Source of the DNA: Tamarix chinensis
Lineage: Eukaryota > Streptophyta > Magnoliopsida > Caryophyllales > Tamaricaceae
Reading direction: 5' to 3'
DNA: 64,000 nucleotides
Assembly (NCBI GenBank): GCA_030549775.1
Contig: CM060173.1
Span: forward strand, 27,408,032-27,472,031
Positions 23,459 through 33,661 of the stretch are shown piece by piece; within the stretch, counting starts at the first letter, position 1; each line of letters begins with the position of its first letter. A program made the position numbers and the translations under genes. The notes below the pieces were generated by a model. It was given only the letters and a program-made list of their open reading frames with translations, made no database searches and was not told the DNA's origin.

Positions 23459-24454
23459 GAACCAACCTTAGCTTACATTCCTTCAACCTCTAGACAAATA
23501 ATCCCTAAACAAATTGCTCCTGACCTTAGTCTTGAAATAAGACCAAATAAATTAGTTCAACCAAACTATAAGGCATCCTCCCTTTATGAATGGAACATAG
23601 ATGGACTATCTGAATATCATATTTTAAATCTATTACAGCAAATGACAATGATAGCTAATGCCTATAAAACTCAAATTAATACTTCTGATAGAGCTGTAGC
23701 AGAACTCCTGATAGTAGGGTTCTCAGGACAATTAAAAAGATGGTGGGACTTCCACTTAACTTCAAAAGAACAAACCCAAATACTAGACGCTATAAAATTA
23801 GATGAAGATAATGAAATCATCTTTGAAAATGGTGAACATATATCTAATGTTGTTGCATCCCTTATCCTTTCCATTTCTCCACACTTTGTAGGTAACCCTT
23901 CACACCTCAAAGACAAAAGTGCAGAACTCCTTTCAAACCTTAGGTGCAAACACCTTAGTGACTTCCAGTGGTACAAAAACACATTCCTAACTAGGGTTAT
24001 GCTTAGAGATGACTCAAATCAACCATTCTGGAAAGAAAAATTCTTAGCTGGACTTTCACCCCTATTAGGTGAAAGAGTTAGGAACAAAATCAAAGAAGCT
24101 CATGGAAACCAAATTCCTTATAACAGATTCACATATGGAGAATTAATCAGTCTCACACAAAAAGAAGGATTAAGAATCTGTCAAGACTTGAAACTTCAAA
24201 GACACCTAAAATGGGAATTGAATAAAACCTTACAAGAACTAGGTTCCTTTTGTAAACAATTTGACATATTAGGAACATCTAGTAAACCAAAGAAATGTTC
24301 TGGTAATTTCAAACCAACTTACCATAAGAGATCAAAGCTGAAATATTTACCTGCACCCCAACCTCAGAAACAAATTCCTTATTACCAAAAATCTAAACCC
24401 GATGGTAAAAAAATAAATAGTTTATTCTTCAAAAACCCTCGGGTATGGAAATAA
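23459..24454 (+). pseudogene. EPRV capsid (coat) protein region (copy A)
   Basis: Longest open stretch of the fossil (about 331 codons; the first Met is at 23,642, but viral similarity starts upstream). It has the gag-like helical capsid core of caulimovirids: LIVGFSGQLKRWWDFHL near the start, WYKNTFLTRV and FLAGLSPLLGERV in the middle, then a Lys/Pro-rich basic tail. A CCHC zinc knuckle would be expected just after the basic tail. The sequence at 24,430-24,520 keeps the spacing of basic residues but shows no Cys-Cys-His-Cys set in any frame. Confidence 0.75.
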
Positions 24455-25177
24455 GAATATAAGCAATATAATTACAAGACACATCCAAAAATACTACAAA
24501 TGAAACAACAAAATAAAAGAATTAGACTTAGATGAACAAACTATGGAGAAAATCCAAAGTCTCCTAATAGAATCATCTGAGAATGAATCGTAAAATTAAA
24601 GCCAAAATGGAAACCCAAAATTGGGTGAAATAGTAACCACATCATCCTCCTTATACCAATCTTATGACCCAAAAGAATAGGCCTTTATGAACCAAACGAA
24701 TATCCTAACAAAAGAACAAAAGTTAGTCTTAGACATTTTCAACATATTCCTGACCCTTTAAAAAAGGATTGTTTAGAAAAATTAATGGAATCTGTGGAAC
24801 AAAATGAACAGAAACCTTCAATATCAAAGATTCCAACAAAACCAACAAACACATATGACTTAACATCGATTCTTAAGAGACAACAAAAATCAAAAAATAT
24901 AATTCCTACAACTTCTGAATTGCAACATGAAATTAAAGAAGTTAAAAAGGGATTAAAAGCATTACAACAAAAACAAGAAACTGATGGCCAAATCATTCAA
25001 ATGTTACTATCAAAACAATCACAAAATACATCTCCAGAACCCAGTGAACTTGAGATATCTAAAGATGAACGAATCCAAAACACATTATTCCTAGAAGATT
25101 TTCTTAATGTATTAAAAGAAATAACTTCTAGGAAATATATCATTAATATAACCCTCAAATTGTCTGATGATTTATGA
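24455..25177 (+). pseudogene. EPRV linker between capsid and protease (copy A)
   Basis: The first 300 bases are broken by stops. Then 24,785-25,177 is open (130 codons), Lys/Gln/Glu-rich with a likely coiled coil (EIKEVKKGLKALQQKQE). It runs to a TGA directly before the protease. Confidence 0.5.
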
Positions 25178-25560
25178 ATAAATACAGTCTCACTATTTGA
25201 TACCGGTGCTGACTTAAATTACATGAAAGATGGAATCATACCTAAAAGATTCCTTTCCAAAACAAATGAGAAACTGTGTCCACCAAATAGCTCCAGACTC
25301 AAAATAAATCACAAATGCGAAGCAAGCATAATTTGCAATAACCTCCAAATCAAATCAACCTATTTAATCACACAGACATAAGCCATAGAATTATTCTAGG
25401 CACCCCTTTCATCAATTTGATCACCCCCTACAAGGTAAATCTAATGGGGATTTCATTTAAATCAAAAGGAATCAAAAACACCCTTTCATTCCTTGAAATA
25501 CCCAGAACTAGTAACCTTAATTTGTTAAAAGCAAATTTGATTTATAAAAATTAAATTAAT
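25178..25560 (+). pseudogene. EPRV aspartic protease (copy A)
   Basis: Contains the retropepsin active-site signature Asp-Thr-Gly-Ala-Asp at 25,199-25,213, preceded by hydrophobic LF. The flap-side motif (LGTPFI) is found only in another frame after a shift near 25,380. The family cleaves the viral polyprotein. The frameshift makes this copy inactive. Confidence 0.75.
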
Positions 25561-25789
25561 CTCCTTATTCAAGGAAAACAAAATGATTCAAACATGTTAA
25601 AACAAAACATATCCTTAACTAGGATTCAAATCCAATTAGAAACAAAATTTATAAAAGAAAAAAAATGATCAAATCAGAAAACAAATTGAAACCAAAATAT
25701 GTGCGGACCTTCCAAATGTATTTTAGTCTAGAAAAAACCATATGGTAGACCTTCTTTATAAGGACAAATTTAATGAAAAATATATAAAC

Positions 25790-26335
25790 AAAGGCTAGAC
25801 CAATCCAAATGAATTATGAATTAATTGAACACTATAAGAAGGAAATCTAGGATCTAGAATCAAAATGTTTAATTTCAAAATATAGATCACCTTGGTCATA
25901 TGCAGCATTTTACGTTAATAAAAATTCAGAAATTGAACGTGGTATATCACAATTAGTTATCAATTACAAACCTCTAAATGTTGCTTTAAAATGGATAAGA
26001 TATCCAATTCCAAACAAAAAAGACCTTTTACAAAGATTATATTTGGCATTGATATTTTCAAAAGTTGATTTAAAATCAGGATTTTGGTAAATTCAAATTA
26101 ATCCAAAAGATCGATATAAAACTGCCTTTACTGTACTATTTGGTGAATATGAATGGAATGTAATGCCATTTGGTCTAAAAAATGCCCCTTCTGAATTTCA
26201 AAAAATTATGAACAATATTTTTTATCCTTATACAAATTTCTATATTGTTTATATAGACGGCGTATTAGTCTATTCAAATAGTTTAGATTAGCATTTTAGA
26301 CATCTTAGGACTTTTCTAAGTGTCACCAAACATAA
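25790..26335 (+). pseudogene. EPRV reverse transcriptase, truncated (copy A)
   Basis: RT fingers and palm are recognisable: YRSPWSYAAFYV, VINYKPLN, FSKVDLKSGFW, and FGLKNAPSEFQ. The catalytic Tyr-Ile-Asp-Asp box at 26,250-26,261 reads Y-I-D-G here (GGC where an Asp codon is expected), which removes one metal-binding Asp. In-frame stops occur near 25,848, 26,088 and 26,289. Thumb, connection and RNase H are absent because the viral sequence ends at about 26,335 against an unrelated coding segment. Confidence 0.85.
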
Positions 26336-26341
26336 TGGGTT

Positions 26342-26591
26342 ATTAGATCAGACGTTATACCAAAGATACAAGGACCTGTAATTCCTAGGACGAGATTAAA
26401 GGTATGGTTTATCAGGGTTTGCTCAAGTATTTTGTTGTGGACTTGTTTGGTTCAACTTGTAGCCGTTGGTAAATTGTGGCATCCAACTTTCATTGTTGGG
26501 TTTTCGAATAAGATTTCAAGGGTTTCTCAGCTTCCGGCGGTTCCTTCTTCTCCTCATCCTCCCCCGTCACCACCACCTCTTCCTCCTCCAA
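26342..26591 (+). pseudogene. Probable first exon of a plant glycosyltransferase (GT106/O-fucosyltransferase-like)
   Basis: Open in one frame for 83 codons from 26,342. It has a short basic N-terminus (IRSDVIPKIQG, RTRLK), one strong membrane segment around WFIRVCSSILLWTC and the residues after it, then GKLWHPTF and a Pro-rich stalk (PHPPPSPPPLPPP). It stops at CCAA|GTGAGT, a good 5' splice site. This is the layout of a Golgi type II membrane protein. From memory the segment resembles the N-terminus of plant rhamnogalacturonan-I rhamnosyltransferase/O-fucosyltransferase-like proteins; no alignment was run. No in-frame ATG precedes it: an ATG at 26,335 is out of frame by a small indel and lies at the viral junction. 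No second exon is visible downstream. Confidence 0.45.
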
Positions 26592-27258
26592 GTGAGTAGT
26601 TTTTCCCCCTTTATTCTAGTGAGTAGTTAATTTGTGAATTAATTTACGGTGGCGGTTCTGTTGGTTCTTGGTTTTACTGATATTAATTGGAAGAATGTGG
26701 CATCTATTTATTATAATCTCAGATTCACTGGTAATTTTGTTTCTGTATTTTAGTCCTTTGAATTTTTATGGAGATGCACTAAAGCTGTGATCTTGCATTC
26801 TTTTAGAGTTGATGGAAGAAGTTGTAACTTCTATGTATCATTTAGAGCAGTAATCTCGGTTAGGTCATGCTACGTGACATACGTAAGTTATGTAAATTAA
26901 ATTGGTACCGCTTTCAAATTCAATATCAGGCTACTACCATAGTAATAAATGTAAGGAAATAAAAGACATGAACGTATTATATATCAGATACAGACTACAA
27001 TGACCTCCGATGTCTTCTTATTAAGCTCCCGTACCCAATAAATATCTTTATAATTATATAGTTAAAATAATAAAAATACTAAACATCATCAAAAGCTTTG
27101 TTTTGAGTTTTGACCCCACTATAACTGCCACGTTTAATACACCGCTATAACTCCCACGTTTAATGCGTAAAAGCTCACAAATTTATTTATAATTTTTTTT
27201 AAATGGTTTGGCTATTATTTAAAGAATTAAACTATGATTATTAAACTACAAAGTTGTA

Positions 27259-27299
<41 letters not shown>
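26592..27299. other. Intron-like and unannotated DNA
   Basis: T-rich intron-like sequence follows the splice donor. No catalytic-domain exon of a glycosyltransferase is recognisable. A (TA)n run at about 27,268-27,297 closes the segment. Confidence 0.4.
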
Positions 27300-27301
<2 letters not shown>

Positions 27302-27950
27302 CAACAAATTAGCGTACAATCTTGAAGGGAATCGGAACAGATTAGATGGAATAGGACCGACCGGGCCGGGAAAGTTTTGAGTCTGAAGCTCTCGTAACTG
27401 TTTTCAAACTAATCAGGAGAGTTCGGCAGAGGTCGGGCTTTGAGTTTTCAACGTAAATTCTCCTCCTCACGATATCAAATCATATATCGTCCGTCAATTC
27501 ATTCGCATGCGACGTAAGATTCCTTATGTTATTCCCTTTCCGTCTTCTTCTATTTGTCTTGTATTAATTCAATGGATAAGCTCCTCTCTACGATCCCCTG
27601 GAGTCAAGTCATTCCCCCTCTCCCGTCTTTCCACCGTATTCCCTATATATGTCACACATACGAGGCTATCTAATGTTTCTGCTGATGATATAAGTTGTCG
27701 TTCGTACTTACAATCGCCCATCTTTACTATTAGTATTTTCACAAACACATACACATACATACATACAGAGCATTTTGCTTTCAACGGTGATGTATCGTTG
27801 AAAACAACATTTTACTATTACATGTTGGTTTGATGTGAGGTTATACACACTTCTAGGCCTTTCTGGATCTTCACCGAGGTGGAGTTCAGACCGGGTTGGT
27901 GGCGGTTGTTGATTGTAATAGTACGGAATTGTAGTTTTTGCACACATAAT
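27300..27950. other. Unidentified higher-GC segment
   Basis: Markedly less AT-rich than its surroundings, with CpG-containing words (GGGCCGGGAAAG, CCGACC, CGCATGCGACG). Competing ORFs occur on both strands (27,507-27,833 plus; 27,569-27,784 and 27,708-27,947 minus). None shows a motif I know. It could be a low-copy gene remnant, promoter/leader or captured DNA. Confidence 0.35.
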
Positions 27951-28204
27951 TAAATATTTGCGGTGTTTGTAATTAATAAGACACTAGGTATTTGTATATT
28001 TTATTTTCTTCTTTATTAGTGAGATTTTTTGGGTCATTCTCCTCAATTTATTTTCGCAAATTATAAAATCTTGTTTAGATTATGATAATAATAATAATAG
28101 TAACAACGATTTAAAATTAATAACAATTATTATAATAATAACAATATAATACTCACAATAGTAGTAGTTGTAGTCCAAATTTAAATTATGACACTGATAG
28201 TAAT

Positions 28205-28206
28205 AA

Positions 28207-28253
<47 letters not shown>

Positions 28254-28275
28254 CAACAACAACAACAACAACAAC
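28205..28275 (+). repeat. (TAA)n/(CAA)n microsatellite
   Basis: About 14 TAA/AAT triplets run into about 8 CAA triplets, ending ACAGCAACA. Read in reverse it gives a long Leu run, which is not a real protein. Confidence 0.95.
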
Positions 28276-28501
28276 AGCAACACGTTGAATTTTTCAGATA
28301 AGCTCTTCTCATCAAAAAATGGGTTCCACGCACGGTTTAAATTTAAGAATTTGCTAAGTTGGATCTAAGCTGTTTATAATATGTTTACTTAATATATTTC
28401 ATCTAGAGTTAATGTTATACCGGTGTAAACTATAGGTCTAGCGACTAGTGAGTATTTGTGATCAGATCGCATTCTAGATAACATTACTTTCAACCTTTAT
28501 A

Positions 28502-28503
28502 TG

Positions 28504-28551
<48 letters not shown>
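28502..28551 (+). repeat. (TA)n(TG)n microsatellite
   Basis: Compound dinucleotide run: about ten TA units, then about fifteen TG units. Confidence 0.95.
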
Positions 28552-31439
28552 CTTGTATATTTTAATTACACACTTGTTGATATAATGGTCTTATCTGGCT
28601 ATGTGACCTTAAGTGAATATATATGATTTATATAATTAGGCTCCATGGATGATATTCTATTTTATTATGAATTTAATATAAATATGGGTGCCTAATGGAT
28701 TTCATGTAAATATTGTAATTTTATAGTTTTGTTATTTATTTAAAGTGCTGGTTATAAAGAGTTGATTTTATAAAAGTGTTCCTTTATTATGCATATATCA
28801 CAAGGCTCGTATCTTTTATGAATAAATTAAGTTGTGTTATTTATGTTAGCATATAATTGGACCCTAAGAAACTTTGACAATTATTTATTATTTATTTAAA
28901 GTACCGGTTGGATAATTATTCTATTATGTTCTATTCTAGTTGGTGAATTGAGCGGTGATTCCAAGTGGGTATATTTCTATTTAATTTGGAAAAGTTATCT
29001 ATTATGAAAAGTGGATAAAGCAAAATTAATATGGTGGATTGTGTGACTTCACCTAATTAAAATACAATAACTTAAAGTAAAACATAAAGTGGGCTTTGGA
29101 TCCTTCAGAGTTGGCCTCCTGAAGTTGGGGATTAGCAATAGCCTTTCCTTCAATTGCATTAATATGGAAATGATGTGATCCTTTCTAAATTGAATATGGA
29201 GTCTTTGAAACTAGATATCACCATTTCATATGACCTCTCTAACTTCATGTCAATTTTTAGGTTGATCTATTAAAGAATAAATTTAGCTTTGATGATATTC
29301 TTAACTACAAGGACGAGCAAGACTTGGATGCAACATTAATAAGGTATTTTGAATTATCAGAACTTTTTTTTTGTTTTATATAACATTTATAAAAAGAGGT
29401 TGATGGCTGGATTTAGGAAATCAAAGCTCTTTTATGGTTTAGATCATCTTTGGAGTAACCTTAGCTTCCTCTATTTCTCAATCCTACATCATATACACAT
29501 ATATATAATTACAATTTTTTTGGACCACTTCTGGATACAACATATGGATTCATGGCAACAAGCCTAGCAGACCCTAAACAATAACAACACAATGACTATA
29601 GGGAATAAAGATGAGAAAACCCACCAAAACCCAAATGGCATTTAATTCATATAGTGGAGTATTTACATATTAGCTACAATCAAATGTGCTACAAATCCGA
29701 TGTTTACTTAGCAATCAAATCTCTATAACCTCATACATTTACTAAAAGCTCATGAAATAATAACGAGATTGAGGTCTCAATTGCATCCCAATCTAAAGTC
29801 TACGTAATGACTTCAAAGGACCGTGTACAATATCGAGAATGTTATCTAGAAAATAAGGATGGTTAGGTCACAATTTCACTGGGGTATAAATGTCTAGAAT
29901 TTCCATAGTCTTATAGGAGATGAGTTTAACTTCATGATGCTTACAAGGGATTTGCAAATGAAAGAATAGAAGTTATGAAAAATTTACCTCATAATATTGA
30001 ATGCCATCATATGACCCGAAAGAAGCCATATAATGATCTTGTTTCTCTTTAAGCTCATTTATTTAACTTTGTAGCCTAGATATCTTATTTTGCACTATAA
30101 AGGAAACGTTTAATTAGGCATAAATAAAAAAGGAAAGTTGATGTGAACTCAGAAGGTATGAAACTTAACTTGATTAATGGTTCCACATAAATCTACTTGT
30201 ATGTAAGATCTTAGCTCCTTATCATCATCTTTAGTAATTCCCTATCATGGAACCAATAAAATCATGTATTTGAATTCAAATAAAAAAAGAGAGAATGTTT
30301 TGGCATAGTGATCCTTTTTAGTTCAAATCAACACATAGAATCAAGATGTTCCATTAGCAACATAATATTGGATTTGAATATGATAAATGAAAATTTTTGG
30401 TCTAGTTATAATACAAATAATGATAACAAAACCAATTCATTAATTATGTACAAACAATCTACCTAAGTCGTTGATTAGGATCAAGGACTATCCCAATAAC
30501 TAAAAGGGAAAATTAATAACCTCCAAGTATCATAATTGACTGCTAGTATACTCCATTGAGTGGCATTAACCAACTTACAAGCTCGTTCCAAGCAAATGAG
30601 ATTTAATAACGTTCTTAGTGATAACAATGGAACAAAGAAAAAGTAGATAAAAAACCCATCGCGTAGACCACACTGTTTATTTTCATGAAAATTAATTTAT
30701 AGTATCCATATTTAGGTGTGCAAGGACTAGTTCGACACAAATAAAAAAAATAAGTATTAGATGAAGCAAACAAATAATATGGTTGACCCACACATGTTAC
30801 CTAATAAATTATCTTCAATCCATCCCTAATGGTTCATTTTAGTTACCACTTTAATTACCTAACCACATTTCATGCTATATTAGATTGGTATATACTATAG
30901 TCATGAGAACAAACTCAAGGACTATCACATAATAAACCATAATTCATTTTCATGAACCCTTAATCCCCTACGGTTCACTACTAGCTAATTCCCATTTTCT
31001 TTCATTTTTGTCATGATTACTTGATGCCTGACATAATATCTAAATCGCAACATTCCACTCCCACCCATTTTCCCCCTTAATCACTCCAACACAATTAACC
31101 ATATTTTTTCCATTTGGCATTAGTTTCTAGAAAACATCCACCTATGTTTTAGTCACTTCTAATTCTCCCCATTGAATCTTAGTTACAAAACTAAGGTCAA
31201 AAATTACTTATAAATCCAAACATAATCCATAGACGACTACCAAATGTAATTAAATATCATATTGATGGAAGGACAGAAGAGCTAATATGTCATTTTTTAC
31301 CCTAATATATTTGTGACACCATTGGTTTATAATTTTAAAATAAATTATTGTTAATTTACATTATTAAAAAATCCAGATATTTTTTTTTATTTTTTCTCTA
31401 TAAATAGATACGCATATTACTATATTTTTAACATAAAAA
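28552..31439. other. Long interval with no recognisable gene
   Basis: AT-rich noncoding DNA. I looked for pol motifs, splice-bounded exons and terminal repeats on both strands and found nothing I can defend. The ORF at 29,349-29,567 has no protein-like character. This is probably old degraded transposon DNA. Confidence 0.4.
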
Positions 31440-31985
31440 AATTATGATACGAATCCAATTGTTATATGTGATGAACTCAATTATTATTGTGATAAACATA
31501 ATCTTTATATGTGACAAACATACTCATGATATGTGATTGAATCTAATCATTATATATTATAAACTTATACCTTATATGTTATGAATTTAATCATTATATA
31601 TGATAAATCTACATGTTCTATATCATGAAACTAGGTTAAGCATGTTCATAATAAGGATTATAAATATATTTTTGAAAAATAACAATATGTTTATCATGAA
31701 GCTATACATTATTTATTGTGAATCTAATTTTTATATATTATGAATCTATATGTTATAAACATATAAAACATATGTTATGAACCTAGGTGTTCTATGTTAT
31801 AAACATAAATTTACATAGATAACGAACACAATTGTTATATATAATGAACCTCATTGTAATGTATAATGAATCAAATCATTATATATTATGAACTTGACTG
31901 TTATATATCATGAACCAATATATTTTATATTATGAACCTAAATATTGTATGTTATAAACCTAATTGTTATATATGATGATTAATT
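31440..31985 (+). repeat. Degenerate 22 bp tandem array
   Basis: Units of 22 (sometimes 23) bases with a consensus close to TTATATATTATGAACCTAAT(T/C)A. Seven or eight consecutive units are clear at 31,457-31,640. After an interruption the pattern resumes to about 31,985. Every unit varies, so the array is old. Confidence 0.75.
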
Positions 31986-32167
31986 ATTATTAATATTATT
32001 ATTGTAAATATCGAAGACTATTATTAATTATGAGAAATATATTTTTATATACTAATATTAATAACATTAATTATTAATATTATATTTTTATATTAATATT
32101 AATATCAATTATTAATGTCAATTTATAATATGAATAATAATTACTCTTGTTATAATTAATATGGAGA

Positions 32168-32199
<32 letters not shown>

Positions 32200-32719
32200 T
32201 TATTAATTATTCATAATATCATTTTCAACAACGTTGATAATAATTAATATCAATTCTTATTGTTAATATTAATTATCATTATGCATATAAATAATAATTA
32301 TAATTATTTACTAGCATCAATTTTATTAATTCTTAATAATATATTATAGTATGAAAAACAAAAACAACAATAATTAATTACTAATGCTAATTATTGTTGT
32401 CAATTAATATATGTTATTAAAATTAAATCTATAAAAAAAAGTATTATAAAAATATAGTTTATAAAAGTAAAAAATATCTAAAAGTATCAATATACTTCAA
32501 ATCATTTCATATGAGATATGTTATCAAACACAATTATTATGTAAGATATAAATAAAATATGTCAGCCAAATATTAGTATTAGTTTAGATATATCAAGTTT
32601 AAGATGGCAAAACAAATAGGAACTTATAGTACTTGTTTAACAAAAATGTGCAATAAAACAATCAATGCATTACACTATAAGAAATTAGTTCTTTAGCAAA
32701 AAATAGATTTGGTTGCTAA
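31986..32719. other. AT-rich DNA left of the small CACTA element
   Basis: TAATATTA-type repeats and an (AAT)n run at about 32,167-32,197. CACTATAAGAAATTAGT at 32,673 resembles the terminus of another CACTA element, so the younger element may have inserted near the end of an older one. The last 3 bases, TAA, are the target duplication. Confidence 0.4.
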
Positions 32720-32930
32720 CACTACAAAATATATGACTTATACCAACAGGGTCTTATCTGTTGGTAAAAGCTATTTTTCTGTTGGCAAAAGCTTTTACCA
32801 ACAGTTTTTTTTTGTGACAAAACTGTGGGTAAAAACTCTGTGCTTAAAAGTTTTATCCACAGATATGTATCATCTGTTGGGAATAATTGATAATGCCCAC
32901 AGATATTTATCTATTAGTAAAACTTATGCT
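32720..32930 (+). repeat. Left TIR and subterminal repeats
   Basis: After the TIR come alternating motifs ACCAACAG, TATCTGTTGGTAAAAGC, TTTCTGTTGGCAAAAGC, TTTTATCCACAGATAT and CCCACAGATATTTATC, in both orientations. In this superfamily such arrays bind a TnpA-type protein. Confidence 0.8.
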
Positions 32931-32934
32931 CACA

Positions 32935-33160
32935 CTTATATCTGTAAGTAAAAGTATTAACCACAAAAGAATATCTGTGACTAAAAGTATTACCCATAAA
33001 ATAATATCTGTAACTAAAACTATTATCCACAAAATAATATTTGTGACTAGAAGTATTAGGCACAAAATTATATCTGTGATAAAAAGAATTAACCACACAA
33101 TCATATCTGTATATAAAAGTATTAAACACAATATTATATCTGTTATTAAAACTTATTGCC
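32935..33160 (+). repeat. 33 bp minisatellite
   Basis: The TCTGT core occurs at 32,941, 32,974, 33,007, 33,040 (TTTGT), 33,073, 33,106 and 33,139, exactly 33 bp apart each time. The unit is like ATATCTGTGACTAAAAGT plus ATTA(A)CCACAAAATA. It is clearly related to the adjoining subterminal motif TATCTGTTGGTAAAAG. Because 33 is a multiple of 3, frames stay open on both strands. The plus-strand ORF (32,887-33,318) shows an 11-residue repeat like SVTKSITHKII. I regard these ORFs as by-products. Confidence 0.9.
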
Positions 33161-33283
33161 AACATATATATATTTACAAAAATATCCGTAACATTTTCAT
33201 TCTCATTCCTCTCTTGTTAAAGAGAATGGGGAATACAAAAATATTGACTACCGTTCAGCCACATCTAGTACTGTTCTACATAA

Positions 33284-33661
33284 CTAAGATAAAACAACCA
33301 TTATATCCGATGCCCTGAGAGCTATGTAGTTTGATCCATCAGGGCCCTTGAAATCATTCCCAGCATATTTGGAATACAAGACAGTGAATTCCCTGGCGAC
33401 ATAGACAAAGGTTTTCTCTTTCCTTCCTCATCCAGAGGTCCAGGTCCCACAACAATTATCTGTGTTTCATCCAACAAATCAAAATGCAGATGAAAGTTTC
33501 AGATGTCAGATCGGCTCAGTATGAAGTAGAATACATAATGATAATGGTAGAAACATTGATACAACTTTTATTTGTTAAACTTACAGCTCCAACTGAAGGT
33601 TTCTCCTTGGTCGGGTCTGTCAACAACAAACCTCCAACAGTTTTTCCTCAGCCTCAGCAAC
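33284..33661 (-). pseudogene. Chloroplast 20 kDa co-chaperonin (CPN20/CPN21) gene fragment
   Basis: Two C-terminal exons on the minus strand. The upstream exon (33,595-33,661) reads VAEAEEK, then in a shifted frame TVGGLLLTDPTKEKPSVGA, and ends at GCT|GTAAGT. The last exon (33,284-33,459) follows an AAACACAG acceptor and reads IIVVGPGPLDEEGKRKPLSMSPGNS, then in a shifted frame VLYSKYAGNDFKG and GSNYIALRASDIMVVLS, with a TAG stop. This is the C-terminus of the second GroES-like domain of plastid Cpn20, the partner of Cpn60. One-base indels (near 33,640 and 33,375) break both exons. The intron is retained, so the fragment came from genomic DNA, not a processed mRNA. The rest of the gene is not seen. 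Confidence 0.82.

Larger units (their letters stand above)
21977..26335 (+). mobile_element. Endogenous pararetrovirus (petuvirus/florendovirus-like), truncated, copy A
   Basis: Contiguous decayed viral sequence in one orientation: movement-protein C-terminal part, capsid region, aspartic protease and reverse transcriptase, the order of the single large ORF of petuvirus-like caulimovirids. Stops and frameshifts occur throughout. The 5' end is a deletion scar (see 21,969-21,976) that removed the start of the movement protein, still present in copy B. The 3' end stops inside reverse transcriptase; no RNase H follows. It is a non-functional genomic fossil. Confidence 0.85.

Noticed and set aside
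24739..24996. Minus-strand ORFs antisense to the viral capsid and linker (also 23,671-23,982)
   Set aside because: They are shadows of the plus-strand viral frame.
28080..28283. 67-codon ORF with a long leucine run
   Set aside because: Translation of the TAA/CAA microsatellite on the reverse strand.
26342..28300. A complete, functional glycosyltransferase gene after the virus
   Set aside because: Only a first-exon-like segment without an in-frame start is seen. No catalytic-domain exon is recognisable before the microsatellites.
32935..33160. Regularly spaced repeats that could suggest a CRISPR array
   Set aside because: The 33 bp units are contiguous, with no unique spacers, lie inside a plant CACTA element and have no cas genes. 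It is a minisatellite.
32887..33318. 143-codon plus-strand ORF and 74-83-codon minus-strand ORFs
   Set aside because: They exist because the repeat period is 33 bp, which keeps any frame open. There is no independent sign of a protein.
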